A stretch of 41,164 bases of DNA from an uncultured Clostridia bacterium (GTDB lineage: Bacteria > Bacillota > Clostridia > Saccharofermentanales > Saccharofermentanaceae): the NCBI GenBank assembly GCA_947167045.1, contig CAMVGO010000019.1, positions 1-41,164 on the forward strand, given 5' to 3'. Of the stretch, positions 7,449 to 17,185 are shown one piece after another. The notes below the pieces were generated by a model, which saw nothing but the letters and a program-made list of their open reading frames with translations, did not search any database and was not told the DNA's origin. Made by a program: the position numbers and the translations under genes. Numbering within the stretch: position 1 is the first letter of the stretch; every line of letters starts with the position of its first letter.

Positions 7449-10199
7449 ATGTTCCTGTCGATGCTCTATACCTTTCTGATATCACCGCTCGAACTCCTGT
7501 TCGAAGTCATCTTTACCATTGCGAATAGACTTATCGGCAATGCCGGACTTTCCATCATTTTCTTAAGCCTCGCAGTAAATTTCCTCGTTCTTCCTCTGTA
7601 TAAGAGAGCGGATGAGCTGCAGGCCGAAGAGCGCGACATCCAGGCAAAGATGGCTCCGCGAATCAAGCAGATAAAGAGCGTTTTCAAAGGTGACGAGCGT
7701 TTCCTCATGATGCAGGAATACTACCGCGTCAATCACTATAAACCCGTCTATGCTTTGAAGAGTTCCGTATCTTTGCTCCTGCAGATACCGTTCTTCATCG
7801 CCGCCTATAATCTCTTATCAGGCATGCAGAGCCTTCAGGGAATGCAGTTCGGCTTTATCTCCGACCTGGGCAAGGAAGATGCCATGTTCACGATAGGATC
7901 TTTCCCGGTTAATGTCCTCCCTATCCTGATGACTCTCATAAACATCGTATCGGGCATCATCTACACAAAAGGACATCCCCTTAAAGCGAAGATACAGGTA
8001 TACGGACTTGCTGCCGTATTCCTGGTATTGCTCTACCGTTCACCTTCGGGACTTGTTTTCTACTGGCTCTTAAACAACGTATTCTCACTCGTTAAGAATA
8101 TCTTCTATAAGCTCAAGAACCCGAGAAAGGTACTGAACATCGTACTTGCCATAGCAGGCGGAGTAATACTTGTCCTTTCTCTCATCAGGACTGACCTTGA
8201 TGCAAGGCAGAAGATACTCCTTTCTGCAGGATGCGTCCTGCTCGCTCTGCCTCTCATTTCGGGACTCATCAAGAAGAAAACAAAGCCTGTGACTAAGACA
8301 GAGCCCGCAAAAACTGACAAAGTGTTATTCTTTGCAGGCACTTCCTTTATGGCGCTTATCACCGGACTTCTCATCCCGTCTGCCGTGGTTAATGCTTCGA
8401 CAGCCGAATTCATCGATGTCATAGATCCGTTCAACCCAATGCTCTACATCATTAATGCACTGTTGCTGTCCTTCGGCAGCTGGGTCCTCTGGGGAGGCGT
8501 TTTCTACTTCTTCATGAGCGATAAGGTCAAGTCATTATTCTGCAAAGGAATATGGGTGATCTGCGGAGTATCGGTCCTGGATTACATGCTTTTCGGGACA
8601 AAGCTCGGCAACCTGTCATCAACTCTGCAGTACGACATAAAGCCCTCTTTCACGGCCGCCGAATACATTCTGAACTCGCTGGCAGCCGTTGCCTTAGCTG
8701 CAGTATTCCTTTTCATTTATTCCAGGTTCAGAAAGATCCTGAAGACCATTCTGATCATAGGGATCCTGAGCGTGGCCGGGTTGGGGCTTCTCAACACTGC
8801 TGAGATAATGGGCACATATACATGGTACGAAGGCCGGACGGGGCCTTCCTCGGGGATGCCATCCATCCCCTTGAGCACAGAAGGAAAGAACGTCGTCGTG
8901 CTCATGCTCGACCGCGCGATGGGAACCCATGTGCCTTATATCTTCAATGAGAAACCCGAACTGCTCGAACAGTTCGACGGATTCACATACTATCCGAACA
9001 CGATCTCCTACGGACCGCACACCAATTTCGGAACACCCGCTCTCTTCGGCGGTTATGAATATACTCCCGAGAAGATAAACGCCAGAGACGGTGAAAGCCT
9101 TGAGAGCAAACAGAACGAAGCATTAAAAGTAATGCCCTCCCTGTTTGGCGGCAACGACTACAGCGTAACCATATTCGACCCGACTTATGCAGGATATAAA
9201 TGGATACCGGATCTGTCGATCTTTGATGACCATCCGGAATACAACTGCTATAACACGACCGGAATGTTCAACTATTTCGAAGACGATGCGGATTCCGCAA
9301 ACACTTCAGAACGGGTAAAGACTCTGCGCAACCGCAATTTCTTCTGTTACTCCATGATGAAGATATCTCCGGTCATATTGCAGGAAACCCTCTACGACGG
9401 CGGTCTGTACAATGAATCCGCCGCATCGAATTCCGACGGCGCATTATCTGCTTTTTCCGTAGTCCAGCACATCGACGGCATATCCAAAGGTTACGGATAT
9501 AACCATGATTTCCTCGGATCTTATCCGGTACTCACAAAGCTCTCTGACCTGACAGAGATCAGCAGCGACGCAGGAAACACATTCCTGATGATGACCAACG
9601 ATACCACCCACTCCTCATGTCTTTTGCAGGAGCCCGATTATGTCCCCTCGGCCTTTGTGGACAACACGGCATACGATACCGATATGGTATCCCGTTATAC
9701 GGTGGACGACGTGACGATGCAGATGGTCGACAGTTATCAGGTCACCCAGTATCACGTCGACATGGCTGCCTTTATCGCACTCGGCAGATGGTTCGACTAT
9801 CTGCGCGAGAACGGTGTCTACGACAATACCAGGATAATCCTTGTAGCCGATCACGGAAGGGATCTCGGGCAGTTCAACATCTATTGCAACGGTCAGGATA
9901 TGGAGATCTTCATGCCGCTCCTGATGGTAAAGGATTTTGACGCTACAGGATTCACGGTATCCGATGAATTCATGACAAACGGTGATACACCTTCTCTTGC
10001 CACAGCTGGCCTGATCGAGGATCCTGTTAATCCGTTTACGAAAAATCCTATCAGCTCCGATGCCAAGAACGGTCCTCAGAACGTATTCTTCTCTGACGAG
10101 ATCGATCTCGAAATAAATAACGGAAACACCTTCCTTCCCGGCAAATGGTATGTCCTTGACGGTGATCCCCACGACCCGTCGAACTGGAAAGAGAAGTGA
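7449..10199 (+). CDS. YidC/Oxa1 insertase core fused to a sulfatase/LTA-synthase-like domain (copy 1)
   Basis: A 916-residue fusion. Residues 5-220 form a complete YidC core: amphipathic helix, first membrane helix (32-50), charged cytoplasmic hairpin (51-104), and later helices ending in the signature SPSGLVFYWLLNN (198-210). The groove Arg of classical YidC is Asn44 here. Residues 229-450 hold about seven further membrane helices. Residues 475-916 are an alkaline-phosphatase-superfamily domain with the metal-site pattern of LTA synthases and sulfatases: MLDRA (Asp488), nucleophile-like Thr525 in TNFGTPALFGG, His721 and ADHG (801-803). The domain should face outside and could transfer or hydrolyse phosphate esters on an envelope polymer. 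Why an insertase core is attached is unknown. It follows transferase copy 1 in an operon. Confidence 0.85.
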   Translation: MFLSMLYTFLISPLELLFEVIFTIANRLIGNAGLSIIFLSLAVNFLVLPLYKRADELQAEERDIQAKMAPRIKQIKSVFKGDERFLMMQEYYRVNHYKPVYALKSSVSLLLQIPFFIAAYNLLSGMQSLQGMQFGFISDLGKEDAMFTIGSFPVNVLPILMTLINIVSGIIYTKGHPLKAKIQVYGLAAVFLVLLYRSPSGLVFYWLLNNVFSLVKNIFYKLKNPRKVLNIVLAIAGGVILVLSLIRTDLDARQKILLSAGCVLLALPLISGLIKKKTKPVTKTEPAKTDKVLFFAGTSFMALITGLLIPSAVVNASTAEFIDVIDPFNPMLYIINALLLSFGSWVLWGGVFYFFMSDKVKSLFCKGIWVICGVSVLDYMLFGTKLGNLSSTLQYDIKPSFTAAEYILNSLAAVALAAVFLFIYSRFRKILKTILIIGILSVAGLGLLNTAEIMGTYTWYEGRTGPSSGMPSIPLSTEGKNVVVLMLDRAMGTHVPYIFNEKPELLEQFDGFTYYPNTISYGPHTNFGTPALFGGYEYTPEKINARDGESLESKQNEALKVMPSLFGGNDYSVTIFDPTYAGYKWIPDLSIFDDHPEYNCYNTTGMFNYFEDDADSANTSERVKTLRNRNFFCYSMMKISPVILQETLYDGGLYNESAASNSDGALSAFSVVQHIDGISKGYGYNHDFLGSYPVLTKLSDLTEISSDAGNTFLMMTNDTTHSSCLLQEPDYVPSAFVDNTAYDTDMVSRYTVDDVTMQMVDSYQVTQYHVDMAAFIALGRWFDYLRENGVYDNTRIILVADHGRDLGQFNIYCNGQDMEIFMPLLMVKDFDATGFTVSDEFMTNGDTPSLATAGLIEDPVNPFTKNPISSDAKNGPQNVFFSDEIDLEINNGNTFLPGKWYVLDGDPHDPSNWKEK
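7806..8125 (+). repeat. 320-nt invariant insertase-coding block, copy 1 of 4
   Basis: By eye this stretch, encoding YidC helices 2-5, is identical base for base to 11992-12311, 14754-15073 and 17552-17871. The coding DNA on both sides differs among copies. Identity at synonymous sites points to recent gene conversion rather than protein selection alone. Confidence 0.85.
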
Positions 10200-10223
10200 T
10201 ATCCAATGAAAAAGTGCTTGAAT

Positions 10224-10252
10224 TTGAATACGTATAATAAAAGTAATAAAAT
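10224..10252 (+). promoter_or_regulatory. Predicted promoter of the second transferase/insertase-sulfatase unit
   Basis: TTGAAT (10224-10229), a 17-nt spacer and TAAAAT (10247-10252). It shares the AAAAGTAATAAA string, at the same place, with the promoter at 6023-6051. The 116-nt gap it lies in separates the two operon units. No terminator was seen after copy 1. Confidence 0.5.
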
Positions 10253-10315
10253 ATGGATTTGGAATGATGCGAAATGCTTTATGCTTTGAACGGCTGTTAA
10301 GGGAGAATTCTTCAT

Positions 10316-11635
10316 ATGCAATATATTTACGTTCTATATATTGATCCTGGCACGGGTGGAATGCTCTTTACCATACTATTTGGTTTATTTAGTGTGGCAT
10401 TATTCTCTATCCGTGCACTGTTAATGAAATTGAAATTCTCATCCGGCACACGAAAAAATAAAATGAATGCACAAAAAATACCCATCGTGGTATTCACCGA
10501 CCATAAAAGATATTGGAATGTTTTCGAACCGCTCCTGAATGAATTTGAAAAACGTCATCAGAAAGTTGTTTATATGACGTGTTCCGAAGATGATCCGGCT
10601 TTAAGCAAGAAATATGAACACATCACGTGCGAGTATATCGGAGAAGGTAATAAAGCTTTCTCCAAGCTCAATCTTCTCAATGCAAACATTGTCGTAGCTA
10701 CTACACCAAGCCTTGATGTCTTCCAATGGAAACGTTCACCAAATGTCGATTACTACATACATGTCCAGCACGGGGCAAATGATATTTCAATGTACCGTAT
10801 GTTCGGTACTGATCACTTTGACGCGCTCCCTCTCTCCGGAGAGTATCAGGTTGAAGAAATAAGACTGCTGGAAAAAATGCGCCATATCAAGCCCAGAGAG
10901 GCACCCATCGTGGGCATTCCGTATATGGACGAAATGAAAAAGAGACTCGATGCCGCAGGTGAGCTTCCTCCTCATGAGAGAACAGTCCTTATGGCTCCCT
11001 CGTGGGGCAAGAGCGGCATACTTTCGAGGTTCGGCGAAAAACTTATCGATGCCCTTATCTCTACGGGATACAAAATCATCGTCAGGCCGCATCCGCAGTC
11101 TTATGCATCGGAAAAGGAAATGCTCGATAAACTCATGTCCAAATACACCGACCCTTCGAAGGTGGAATGGAACCGGGACAATGATAATTTTGAAGTCCTG
11201 CGCCGTGCTGATATTCTTATTTCGGATTTTTCCGGAATAATATTCGATTTCACGTTGGTGTTCGACAAACCATTGATATATACGGACACTAAATATGATA
11301 TAAGTCCCTATGATGCTTTTTGGATCAAAGAAACACCTTGGACTTTCAGGATCCTGCCTGAGCTCGGTCTGGTATTAAACGAAGAAAATGTCAGCGAAAT
11401 AAAGGATCTTATCGACAAATGCATAGAAGATCCTTCCTTTGCGGCCGGACGTGACAAAGCAAGAGCAGAGACATGGCTCCACATGGGGGAAGGAACAAAA
11501 AGAACGGTGGATTTCATAATGGAAAAATATAATGAAGTCATTGCCAAAAAGGCTGCTGAAGAAAAGGAAAAAGACAAAAACGTCTCTCCTAAAAGCACAA
11601 GGCACCTTGCATTAAAAGGGAAGAGCATTATCTAA
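10316..11635 (+). CDS. Membrane-anchored CDP-glycerol glycerophosphotransferase-like protein (copy 2)
   Basis: A 439-residue paralogue of the 6114-7442 product, alike over its whole length: YIDPGTGGM plus a membrane helix, FTDHKRYWN, TTPSLDVFQWKRS, RPHPQS and ISDFSGIIFDF. Unlike copy 1 it has an intact N-terminal His-Gly (VQHGAN), the usual TagF-type catalytic base motif. The 5' half of this gene is clearly more AT-rich in third positions than copy 1 and the neighbouring fusions, which suggests different ancestry or long separation. AGGGAG lies 9 nt before the ATG. Its TAA overlaps the ATG of the next fusion gene (TAATG), so the two are translationally coupled. Confidence 0.83.
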   Translation: MQYIYVLYIDPGTGGMLFTILFGLFSVALFSIRALLMKLKFSSGTRKNKMNAQKIPIVVFTDHKRYWNVFEPLLNEFEKRHQKVVYMTCSEDDPALSKKYEHITCEYIGEGNKAFSKLNLLNANIVVATTPSLDVFQWKRSPNVDYYIHVQHGANDISMYRMFGTDHFDALPLSGEYQVEEIRLLEKMRHIKPREAPIVGIPYMDEMKKRLDAAGELPPHERTVLMAPSWGKSGILSRFGEKLIDALISTGYKIIVRPHPQSYASEKEMLDKLMSKYTDPSKVEWNRDNDNFEVLRRADILISDFSGIIFDFTLVFDKPLIYTDTKYDISPYDAFWIKETPWTFRILPELGLVLNEENVSEIKDLIDKCIEDPSFAAGRDKARAETWLHMGEGTKRTVDFIMEKYNEVIAKKAAEEKEKDKNVSPKSTRHLALKGKSII

Positions 11636-14397
11636 TGATCCTTTCAATGCTCTACACCTTCATAATCTCTCCCCTGGAGCTTCTCTTTGAAGTCATATTC
11701 ATGGTTGCCGACAAGATCATCGGCAATGCCGGACTTTCCATCATTTTCTTAAGCCTCGCAGTAAACTTCCTCGTTCTCCCTCTGTATAAGAGAGCGGATG
11801 AGCTGCAGGCCGAAGAGCGCGACATCCAGGCAAAGATGGCTCCGCGAATCAAGCAGATAAAGAGCGTTTTCAAAGGTGACGAGCGTTTCCTCATGATGCA
11901 GGAATACTACCGCGTCAATCACTATAAACCCGTCTATGCTTTGAAGAGTTCCGTATCTTTGCTCCTGCAGATACCGTTCTTCATCGCCGCCTATAATCTC
12001 TTATCAGGCATGCAGAGCCTTCAGGGAATGCAGTTCGGCTTTATCTCCGACCTGGGCAAGGAAGATGCCATGTTCACGATAGGATCTTTCCCGGTTAATG
12101 TCCTCCCTATCCTGATGACTCTCATAAACATCGTATCGGGCATCATCTACACAAAAGGACATCCCCTTAAAGCGAAGATACAGGTATACGGACTTGCTGC
12201 CGTATTCCTGGTATTGCTCTACCGTTCACCTTCGGGACTTGTTTTCTACTGGCTCTTAAACAACGTATTCTCACTCGTTAAGAATATCTTCTATAAGCTC
12301 AAGAACCCGAGGAAGGTGCTGAACATCGTACTCGCCGCTGCAGGCGGGATCATACTTGTCCTCTCGCTCATCAGGACAGACCTTGATGCAAGGCAGAAGA
12401 TACTCCTCTCTGCAGGATGCGTACTCCTTGCTCTCCCGCTCATTTCGGGACTCATCAGGAAGAAGACAAAGCCTGTATCAAAGGCTGAGCCCGCTAAAGC
12501 TGACAGGGTATTCTTCTTCGGCGGAGCAATTCTCATGGCTTTCATAACAGGGCTTCTTATACCCGCCGGCATCGTCGATGCTTCTCCCGCAGAATTCATA
12601 GACGTAATGCACCCTTATAATCCTGCTTTCTACATCATCAACTCCATGCTGTTGTCCTTCGGCAGCTGGGTACTTTGGGGCGGCGTTTTCTACTTCTTCA
12701 TGAGCGATAAAATCAAAGTATTGTTCTGCAAGGCGATATGGATCATATGCGGCGTCTCGCTTGCAGATCATCTCCTTTTCGGCAGGAAACTCGGCAACCT
12801 TTCCTCCACACTGCAGTACGACCTGAGCCCGTCTTTCGAACTGACCGAGCATCTGCTGAACCTGCTCGCGATCGCAGCTGTTTCTGTCATCTTCTATTTT
12901 GCATACATCAAATTCCACAAGATCGCGAAGACCGTACTTGTCGTCGGGATCCTCTCTGTCATGGCCATCGGCGCATACAATTCCGCCGATGTCTGGCGCA
13001 CATATCTGTGGTATCAGAGCAGTTCGGCTCCTTCTTCGGAGATGCCCGAGATACCTTTGAGCAAAAACGGAAAGAACGTCATAGTACTTATGCTCGACCG
13101 TGCGATGGGTACCGAGACACCTTATATATTCAACGAGAAACCCGAACTGCTCGAACAGTTCGACGGCTTTACATACTATCCCAACACGGTTTCCTATGGA
13201 CCGTATACCAACTTTGGCGCACCCGTCCTTTACGGCGGCTATGATTACACGCCCGAGAATATGAACGCCAGAGACAGCGAAAGCCTTGAGAGCAAACACA
13301 ACGAGGCATTGAAGGTCATGCCCGTCATCTTCGGCGAGAACGGATATAACGTTACAGTGTGCGATCCGACTTACGCCGGCTATAAGTCCATCCCCGACCT
13401 TTCCATTTACGATGACTGCAACATACCTTCGTTACACTGCTATAACACAATGGGACGGTTCAACTATTTCGAGAGCGACGGCAACAGCGAAGCATCCGCC
13501 GAACTGTCCGCCCGCGTCAACGCCATCCGCAACCGCAATCTGTTCTTCTTCTCACTCATGAGGATCTCTCCCGTCATCCTGCAGGAGACGGTCTATGACG
13601 GAGGCATGTATAACGAGTCCAATACGAACGGCAGTACGGAAGATATGAACGTCTCCGTTGTACAGCACATGGACGGTCTTTCGAAGAGCACAGGCTACCG
13701 CAAGTTCTTCCTGGAATCCTATGCCGTACTCACCAATCTGCCAAACATCACGAAGATCAGCGACGGTAACGAAAACAACTTCCTCATGATGTCCAATGAC
13801 ACGACGCACTCACCCTGTCTGCTGCAGGAACCCGATTATATTCCGGCAATGAATGTTGACAACACTGCATATGACGTCGACATGGTATCAAGATACACGG
13901 TAGACGGCGTGACGATGCAGATGACCACAGAGGATCAGATCATTCACTATCAGGCAAACATGGCTGCATATATCGAGCTCGGCAAATGGTTCGACTATCT
14001 GCGCGAAAACGGCGTCTACGACAACACCAGGATCATCCTCGTTGCAGACCACGGAAGAGATCTGGGACAGTTCGGCATCACATGCGGAGATCAGGACATG
14101 GAGTATTTCATGCCGCTCCTGATGGTAAAGGACTTTAACGCAACAGGATTCACGGTATCAGATGAGTTCATGACGAACGGTGACACACCTGCTCTTGCCA
14201 CAGCGGGCCTGATAGAAGATCCCGTTAATCCGTTCACGAAAAATCCGATCAACTCCGATGCCAAGAACGGTCCACAAAACATCTTTTTCTCAAATGAGAT
14301 CGATGTTGACGTAAACAACGGGAACACCTTCCTGCCCGGTAAATGGTATGTGCTCGATGGAAATCCGCATGATCTGGCAAGCTGGAGAGAACAGTAA
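11635..14397 (+). CDS. YidC/Oxa1 insertase core fused to a sulfatase/LTA-synthase-like domain (copy 2)
   Basis: A 920-residue fusion with the same order of parts as copy 1: YidC core, extra membrane region, then extracytoplasmic enzyme domain. The first 290 residues are nearly identical to copy 1; the rest is clearly diverged, especially the last membrane helices and the surface loops after residue 560. The metal and nucleophile motifs are kept (MLDRAMG, TNFGAPVLYGG, VADHGRDLGQF). Here the residue before Pro in the second motif is Ala, which shows that the Thr four positions earlier is the likely nucleophile. It is coupled by TAATG both to transferase copy 2 upstream and to fusion copy 3 downstream. 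Confidence 0.85.
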   Translation: MILSMLYTFIISPLELLFEVIFMVADKIIGNAGLSIIFLSLAVNFLVLPLYKRADELQAEERDIQAKMAPRIKQIKSVFKGDERFLMMQEYYRVNHYKPVYALKSSVSLLLQIPFFIAAYNLLSGMQSLQGMQFGFISDLGKEDAMFTIGSFPVNVLPILMTLINIVSGIIYTKGHPLKAKIQVYGLAAVFLVLLYRSPSGLVFYWLLNNVFSLVKNIFYKLKNPRKVLNIVLAAAGGIILVLSLIRTDLDARQKILLSAGCVLLALPLISGLIRKKTKPVSKAEPAKADRVFFFGGAILMAFITGLLIPAGIVDASPAEFIDVMHPYNPAFYIINSMLLSFGSWVLWGGVFYFFMSDKIKVLFCKAIWIICGVSLADHLLFGRKLGNLSSTLQYDLSPSFELTEHLLNLLAIAAVSVIFYFAYIKFHKIAKTVLVVGILSVMAIGAYNSADVWRTYLWYQSSSAPSSEMPEIPLSKNGKNVIVLMLDRAMGTETPYIFNEKPELLEQFDGFTYYPNTVSYGPYTNFGAPVLYGGYDYTPENMNARDSESLESKHNEALKVMPVIFGENGYNVTVCDPTYAGYKSIPDLSIYDDCNIPSLHCYNTMGRFNYFESDGNSEASAELSARVNAIRNRNLFFFSLMRISPVILQETVYDGGMYNESNTNGSTEDMNVSVVQHMDGLSKSTGYRKFFLESYAVLTNLPNITKISDGNENNFLMMSNDTTHSPCLLQEPDYIPAMNVDNTAYDVDMVSRYTVDGVTMQMTTEDQIIHYQANMAAYIELGKWFDYLRENGVYDNTRIILVADHGRDLGQFGITCGDQDMEYFMPLLMVKDFNATGFTVSDEFMTNGDTPALATAGLIEDPVNPFTKNPINSDAKNGPQNIFFSNEIDVDVNNGNTFLPGKWYVLDGNPHDLASWREQ
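11992..12311 (+). repeat. 320-nt invariant insertase-coding block, copy 2 of 4
   Basis: By eye identical to 7806-8125. The similarity to copy 1 extends upstream for about 280 more bases with very few differences, including the GACATCCAGGCAAAGATGGC segment that differs in copies 3 and 4. Confidence 0.85.
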
Positions 14398-17171
14398 TGA
14401 TCTTATCTGCGCTGTATACGTTGATAATTTCTCCTCTTGAGCTTCTCTTTGAAGTCATCTATACCGTTGCAAACAGACTTATCGGCAATGCGGGACTGTC
14501 CATCATCTTTTTAAGCCTCGCAGTAAACTTTCTCGTTCTTCCTCTGTATAAGAGAGCGGATGAATTGCAGACTGAAGAGCGCGATATTCAGAATGAAATG
14601 TCCTTTATGGTCAAACACATAAAGCGGACATTCAGCGGTGATGAACGCTTTCTGATGCTTCAGGAATACTACCGCGTAAACAATTACAAACCGATATACG
14701 CTCTTAAAAGTTCCGTATCTCTGCTCCTGCAGATACCGTTCTTCATCGCCGCTTATAATCTCTTATCAGGCATGCAGAGCCTTCAGGGAATGCAGTTCGG
14801 CTTTATCTCCGACCTGGGCAAGGAAGATGCCATGTTCACGATAGGATCTTTCCCGGTTAATGTCCTCCCTATCCTGATGACTCTCATAAACATCGTATCG
14901 GGCATCATCTACACAAAAGGACATCCCCTTAAAGCGAAGATACAGGTATACGGACTTGCTGCCGTATTCCTGGTATTGCTCTACCGTTCACCTTCGGGAC
15001 TTGTTTTCTACTGGCTCTTAAACAACGTATTCTCACTCGTTAAGAATATCTTCTATAAGCTCAAGAACCCGAGGAAGGTGCTGAACATCGTACTCGCCGC
15101 TGCAGGCGGGATCATACTTGTCCTCTCGCTCATCAGGACAGACCTTGATGCAAGGCAGAAGATACTCCTCTCTGCAGGATGCGTACTGCTGGCTCTTCCC
15201 CTCATTTCGGGACTCATCAAGAAGAAAACAAAGCCTGTGTCAAAGGCTGAGCCCGCAAAAGCAGACCATTCCTTCTTCTTTGCGGGAACGGTCCTCATGG
15301 CACTTATTACGGGATTTCTTATTCCGGTAACAATAATAAAATCATCCACACAGGAATTTATCGATGTTCTTTATCCTTCCAACCCTTATATATACATAAT
15401 CAATTCGATGCTGTTGTCGTTTGGCACATGGGTCCTGTGGGCCGGTGTCTTCTACTTCTTCATGAGCGGAAAGACCAGATCGTTATTCAGCAATGCAATC
15501 TGGATGATCTGCGGCGTCTCCATCGCAGACTATATGCTCTTCGGAACGAATCTCGGCAATCTTTCTTCCACGCTGCAGTTTGACAACCAGCCCTCTTTTG
15601 CTTTACAGGACTATCTTTTGAACACACTGGTAACAGCTGCCATAGCCTTAATCGCCACATATGCATACGTTAAATTCAGGAAAATAGCCCGCGGCATTAT
15701 GATCGTCGGCATCCTGACAACTCTTTCGATAGGCGCGTTCCAGTCCAAAGACATCCTTCATACATACAAGCAGTATATGGAGAGTTTCAGACCTTCCGCC
15801 GAAACTCCGCAGATACCTTTGAGCAAAAACGGAAAGAACGTCGTCGTTGTTATGCTCGACCGTACAATGAGCCTTCATTTGCCGTATATTTTCCAGGAGA
15901 AACCTGAGATCAAAGAACAGTTTGACGGGTTTACTTACTATACCAACACCATCTCATACGGACCGTATACAAATCTTGCCACGCCCGCTTTATACGGCGG
16001 ATACGAATACACTCCGGAAAGACTGAATGCCAGGTCTGAAGAAAGCCTTGAGAGCAAACAAAACGAGGCGCTGAAAGTCATGCCCGTCCTCTTTGGCGAG
16101 AACGGATATGAAGTCACTATTTTTGACCCAACCTATGCCGGTTACGAATTCATTCCGGACCTGTCAGTCTTTGACGATCATCCTGAGTTTAACTGCTATA
16201 TCACCAATGCAAAATTCAGTATCCTTGATAATGATGAAGAGCAGAGTGACATGGCTCTCAGCATGCACAACAGGGTTGATGATATCCGCAACCGTAATTT
16301 CTTCTGCTTTTCACTGATGAAGACAGCGCCTCTTATACTGCAGGAAACGATCTATGACGGCGGTATCTATAATGAAGCCATATATACTTCATCGAACGAA
16401 AAAGAAGCTGCCGTTTCCTCTTACGTCCAGCATATGGACGGACTTTCCAAAAGCACGGGATACAACAAGTTTTTCCTTGAAGCATATCCTGTACTCTGCA
16501 ATCTTCCGGAAATGACCACGATCAGCGATGATTCGAAGAATACATTCCTCATGATGTCCAACGACACAGTCCATTCTCCCTGTCTGTTGCAGGAACCTGA
16601 CTATGTTCCGGCTATGTATGTCGACAACACGGAATATGATGTTGACAATGAATCACGCTACACACTGGACGGCAAGACATTGCCCATGACCACACCTGAA
16701 CAGGTCACATATTATCACTCCTACATGGCAGCATTTATCCAATTTGGAAAGTGGTTCGATTACCTGCGCGAAAACGGTGTCTATGATAATACAAGGATTA
16801 TAATCGTGTCTGACCATGGATTTAATACAGAACAGTTTTCAATAATGTGCAATAATTTGGATGTTCAGTTCTTTATGCCAATATTATTAGTAAAAGATTT
16901 TGATAAGAGTGGGTTTACAATATCTGATGAATTTATGACCAACAGTGATACTCCGGCTCTTGCAACTGCCAACCTCATAGATGATCCAACCAATCCCTTC
17001 ACGGGTAATCCTATTGATTCGCAAATGAAAGCCGGCCCTCAGACAGTTTTTTTCTCCAGAGATCTCAATCTTTATGTTAATAATGGCAACACGTTCCTCC
17101 CGGGAGACTGGTATTCCGTTGAGGGCGATCCTCATGATCCTGACAGCTGGACATATTTAGGCAATTGGTAA
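14397..17171 (+). CDS. YidC/Oxa1 insertase core fused to a sulfatase/LTA-synthase-like domain (copy 3)
   Basis: A 924-residue fusion. The cytoplasmic hairpin of its YidC core is a different version from copies 1 and 2 (DIQNEMSFMVKHIKRTFSGD instead of DIQAKMAPRIKQIKSVFKGD) and is shared only with copy 4. The enzyme domain keeps MLDRTMS, TNLATPALYGG and VSDHGFNTEQF. The last 100 codons or so (about 16790-17100) turn AT-rich relative to the rest, a compositional change inside one gene. The ATG overlaps the stop of copy 2. The role is presumably the same as copy 1, with altered substrate or acceptor choice (inference). Confidence 0.84.
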   Translation: MILSALYTLIISPLELLFEVIYTVANRLIGNAGLSIIFLSLAVNFLVLPLYKRADELQTEERDIQNEMSFMVKHIKRTFSGDERFLMLQEYYRVNNYKPIYALKSSVSLLLQIPFFIAAYNLLSGMQSLQGMQFGFISDLGKEDAMFTIGSFPVNVLPILMTLINIVSGIIYTKGHPLKAKIQVYGLAAVFLVLLYRSPSGLVFYWLLNNVFSLVKNIFYKLKNPRKVLNIVLAAAGGIILVLSLIRTDLDARQKILLSAGCVLLALPLISGLIKKKTKPVSKAEPAKADHSFFFAGTVLMALITGFLIPVTIIKSSTQEFIDVLYPSNPYIYIINSMLLSFGTWVLWAGVFYFFMSGKTRSLFSNAIWMICGVSIADYMLFGTNLGNLSSTLQFDNQPSFALQDYLLNTLVTAAIALIATYAYVKFRKIARGIMIVGILTTLSIGAFQSKDILHTYKQYMESFRPSAETPQIPLSKNGKNVVVVMLDRTMSLHLPYIFQEKPEIKEQFDGFTYYTNTISYGPYTNLATPALYGGYEYTPERLNARSEESLESKQNEALKVMPVLFGENGYEVTIFDPTYAGYEFIPDLSVFDDHPEFNCYITNAKFSILDNDEEQSDMALSMHNRVDDIRNRNFFCFSLMKTAPLILQETIYDGGIYNEAIYTSSNEKEAAVSSYVQHMDGLSKSTGYNKFFLEAYPVLCNLPEMTTISDDSKNTFLMMSNDTVHSPCLLQEPDYVPAMYVDNTEYDVDNESRYTLDGKTLPMTTPEQVTYYHSYMAAFIQFGKWFDYLRENGVYDNTRIIIVSDHGFNTEQFSIMCNNLDVQFFMPILLVKDFDKSGFTISDEFMTNSDTPALATANLIDDPTNPFTGNPIDSQMKAGPQTVFFSRDLNLYVNNGNTFLPGDWYSVEGDPHDPDSWTYLGNW
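14439..15187 (+). repeat. 749-nt direct repeat, first copy (contains invariant block copy 3 of 4)
   Basis: Read side by side, this stretch is identical to 17237-17985. It covers the YidC core of fusion copy 3 from its amphipathic helix to the linker. It includes the four-way 320-nt block at 14754-15073. The two copies are 2.8 kb apart in direct orientation, so homologous recombination could delete or duplicate a whole fusion gene. Confidence 0.82.
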
Positions 17172-17185
17172 ATGGGAAAGAGTAA

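Noticed and set aside
12478..13299. A 273-codon minus-strand frame inside fusion copy 2
   Set aside because: It overlaps a well-supported coding region over its full length, and there is no ribosome site.
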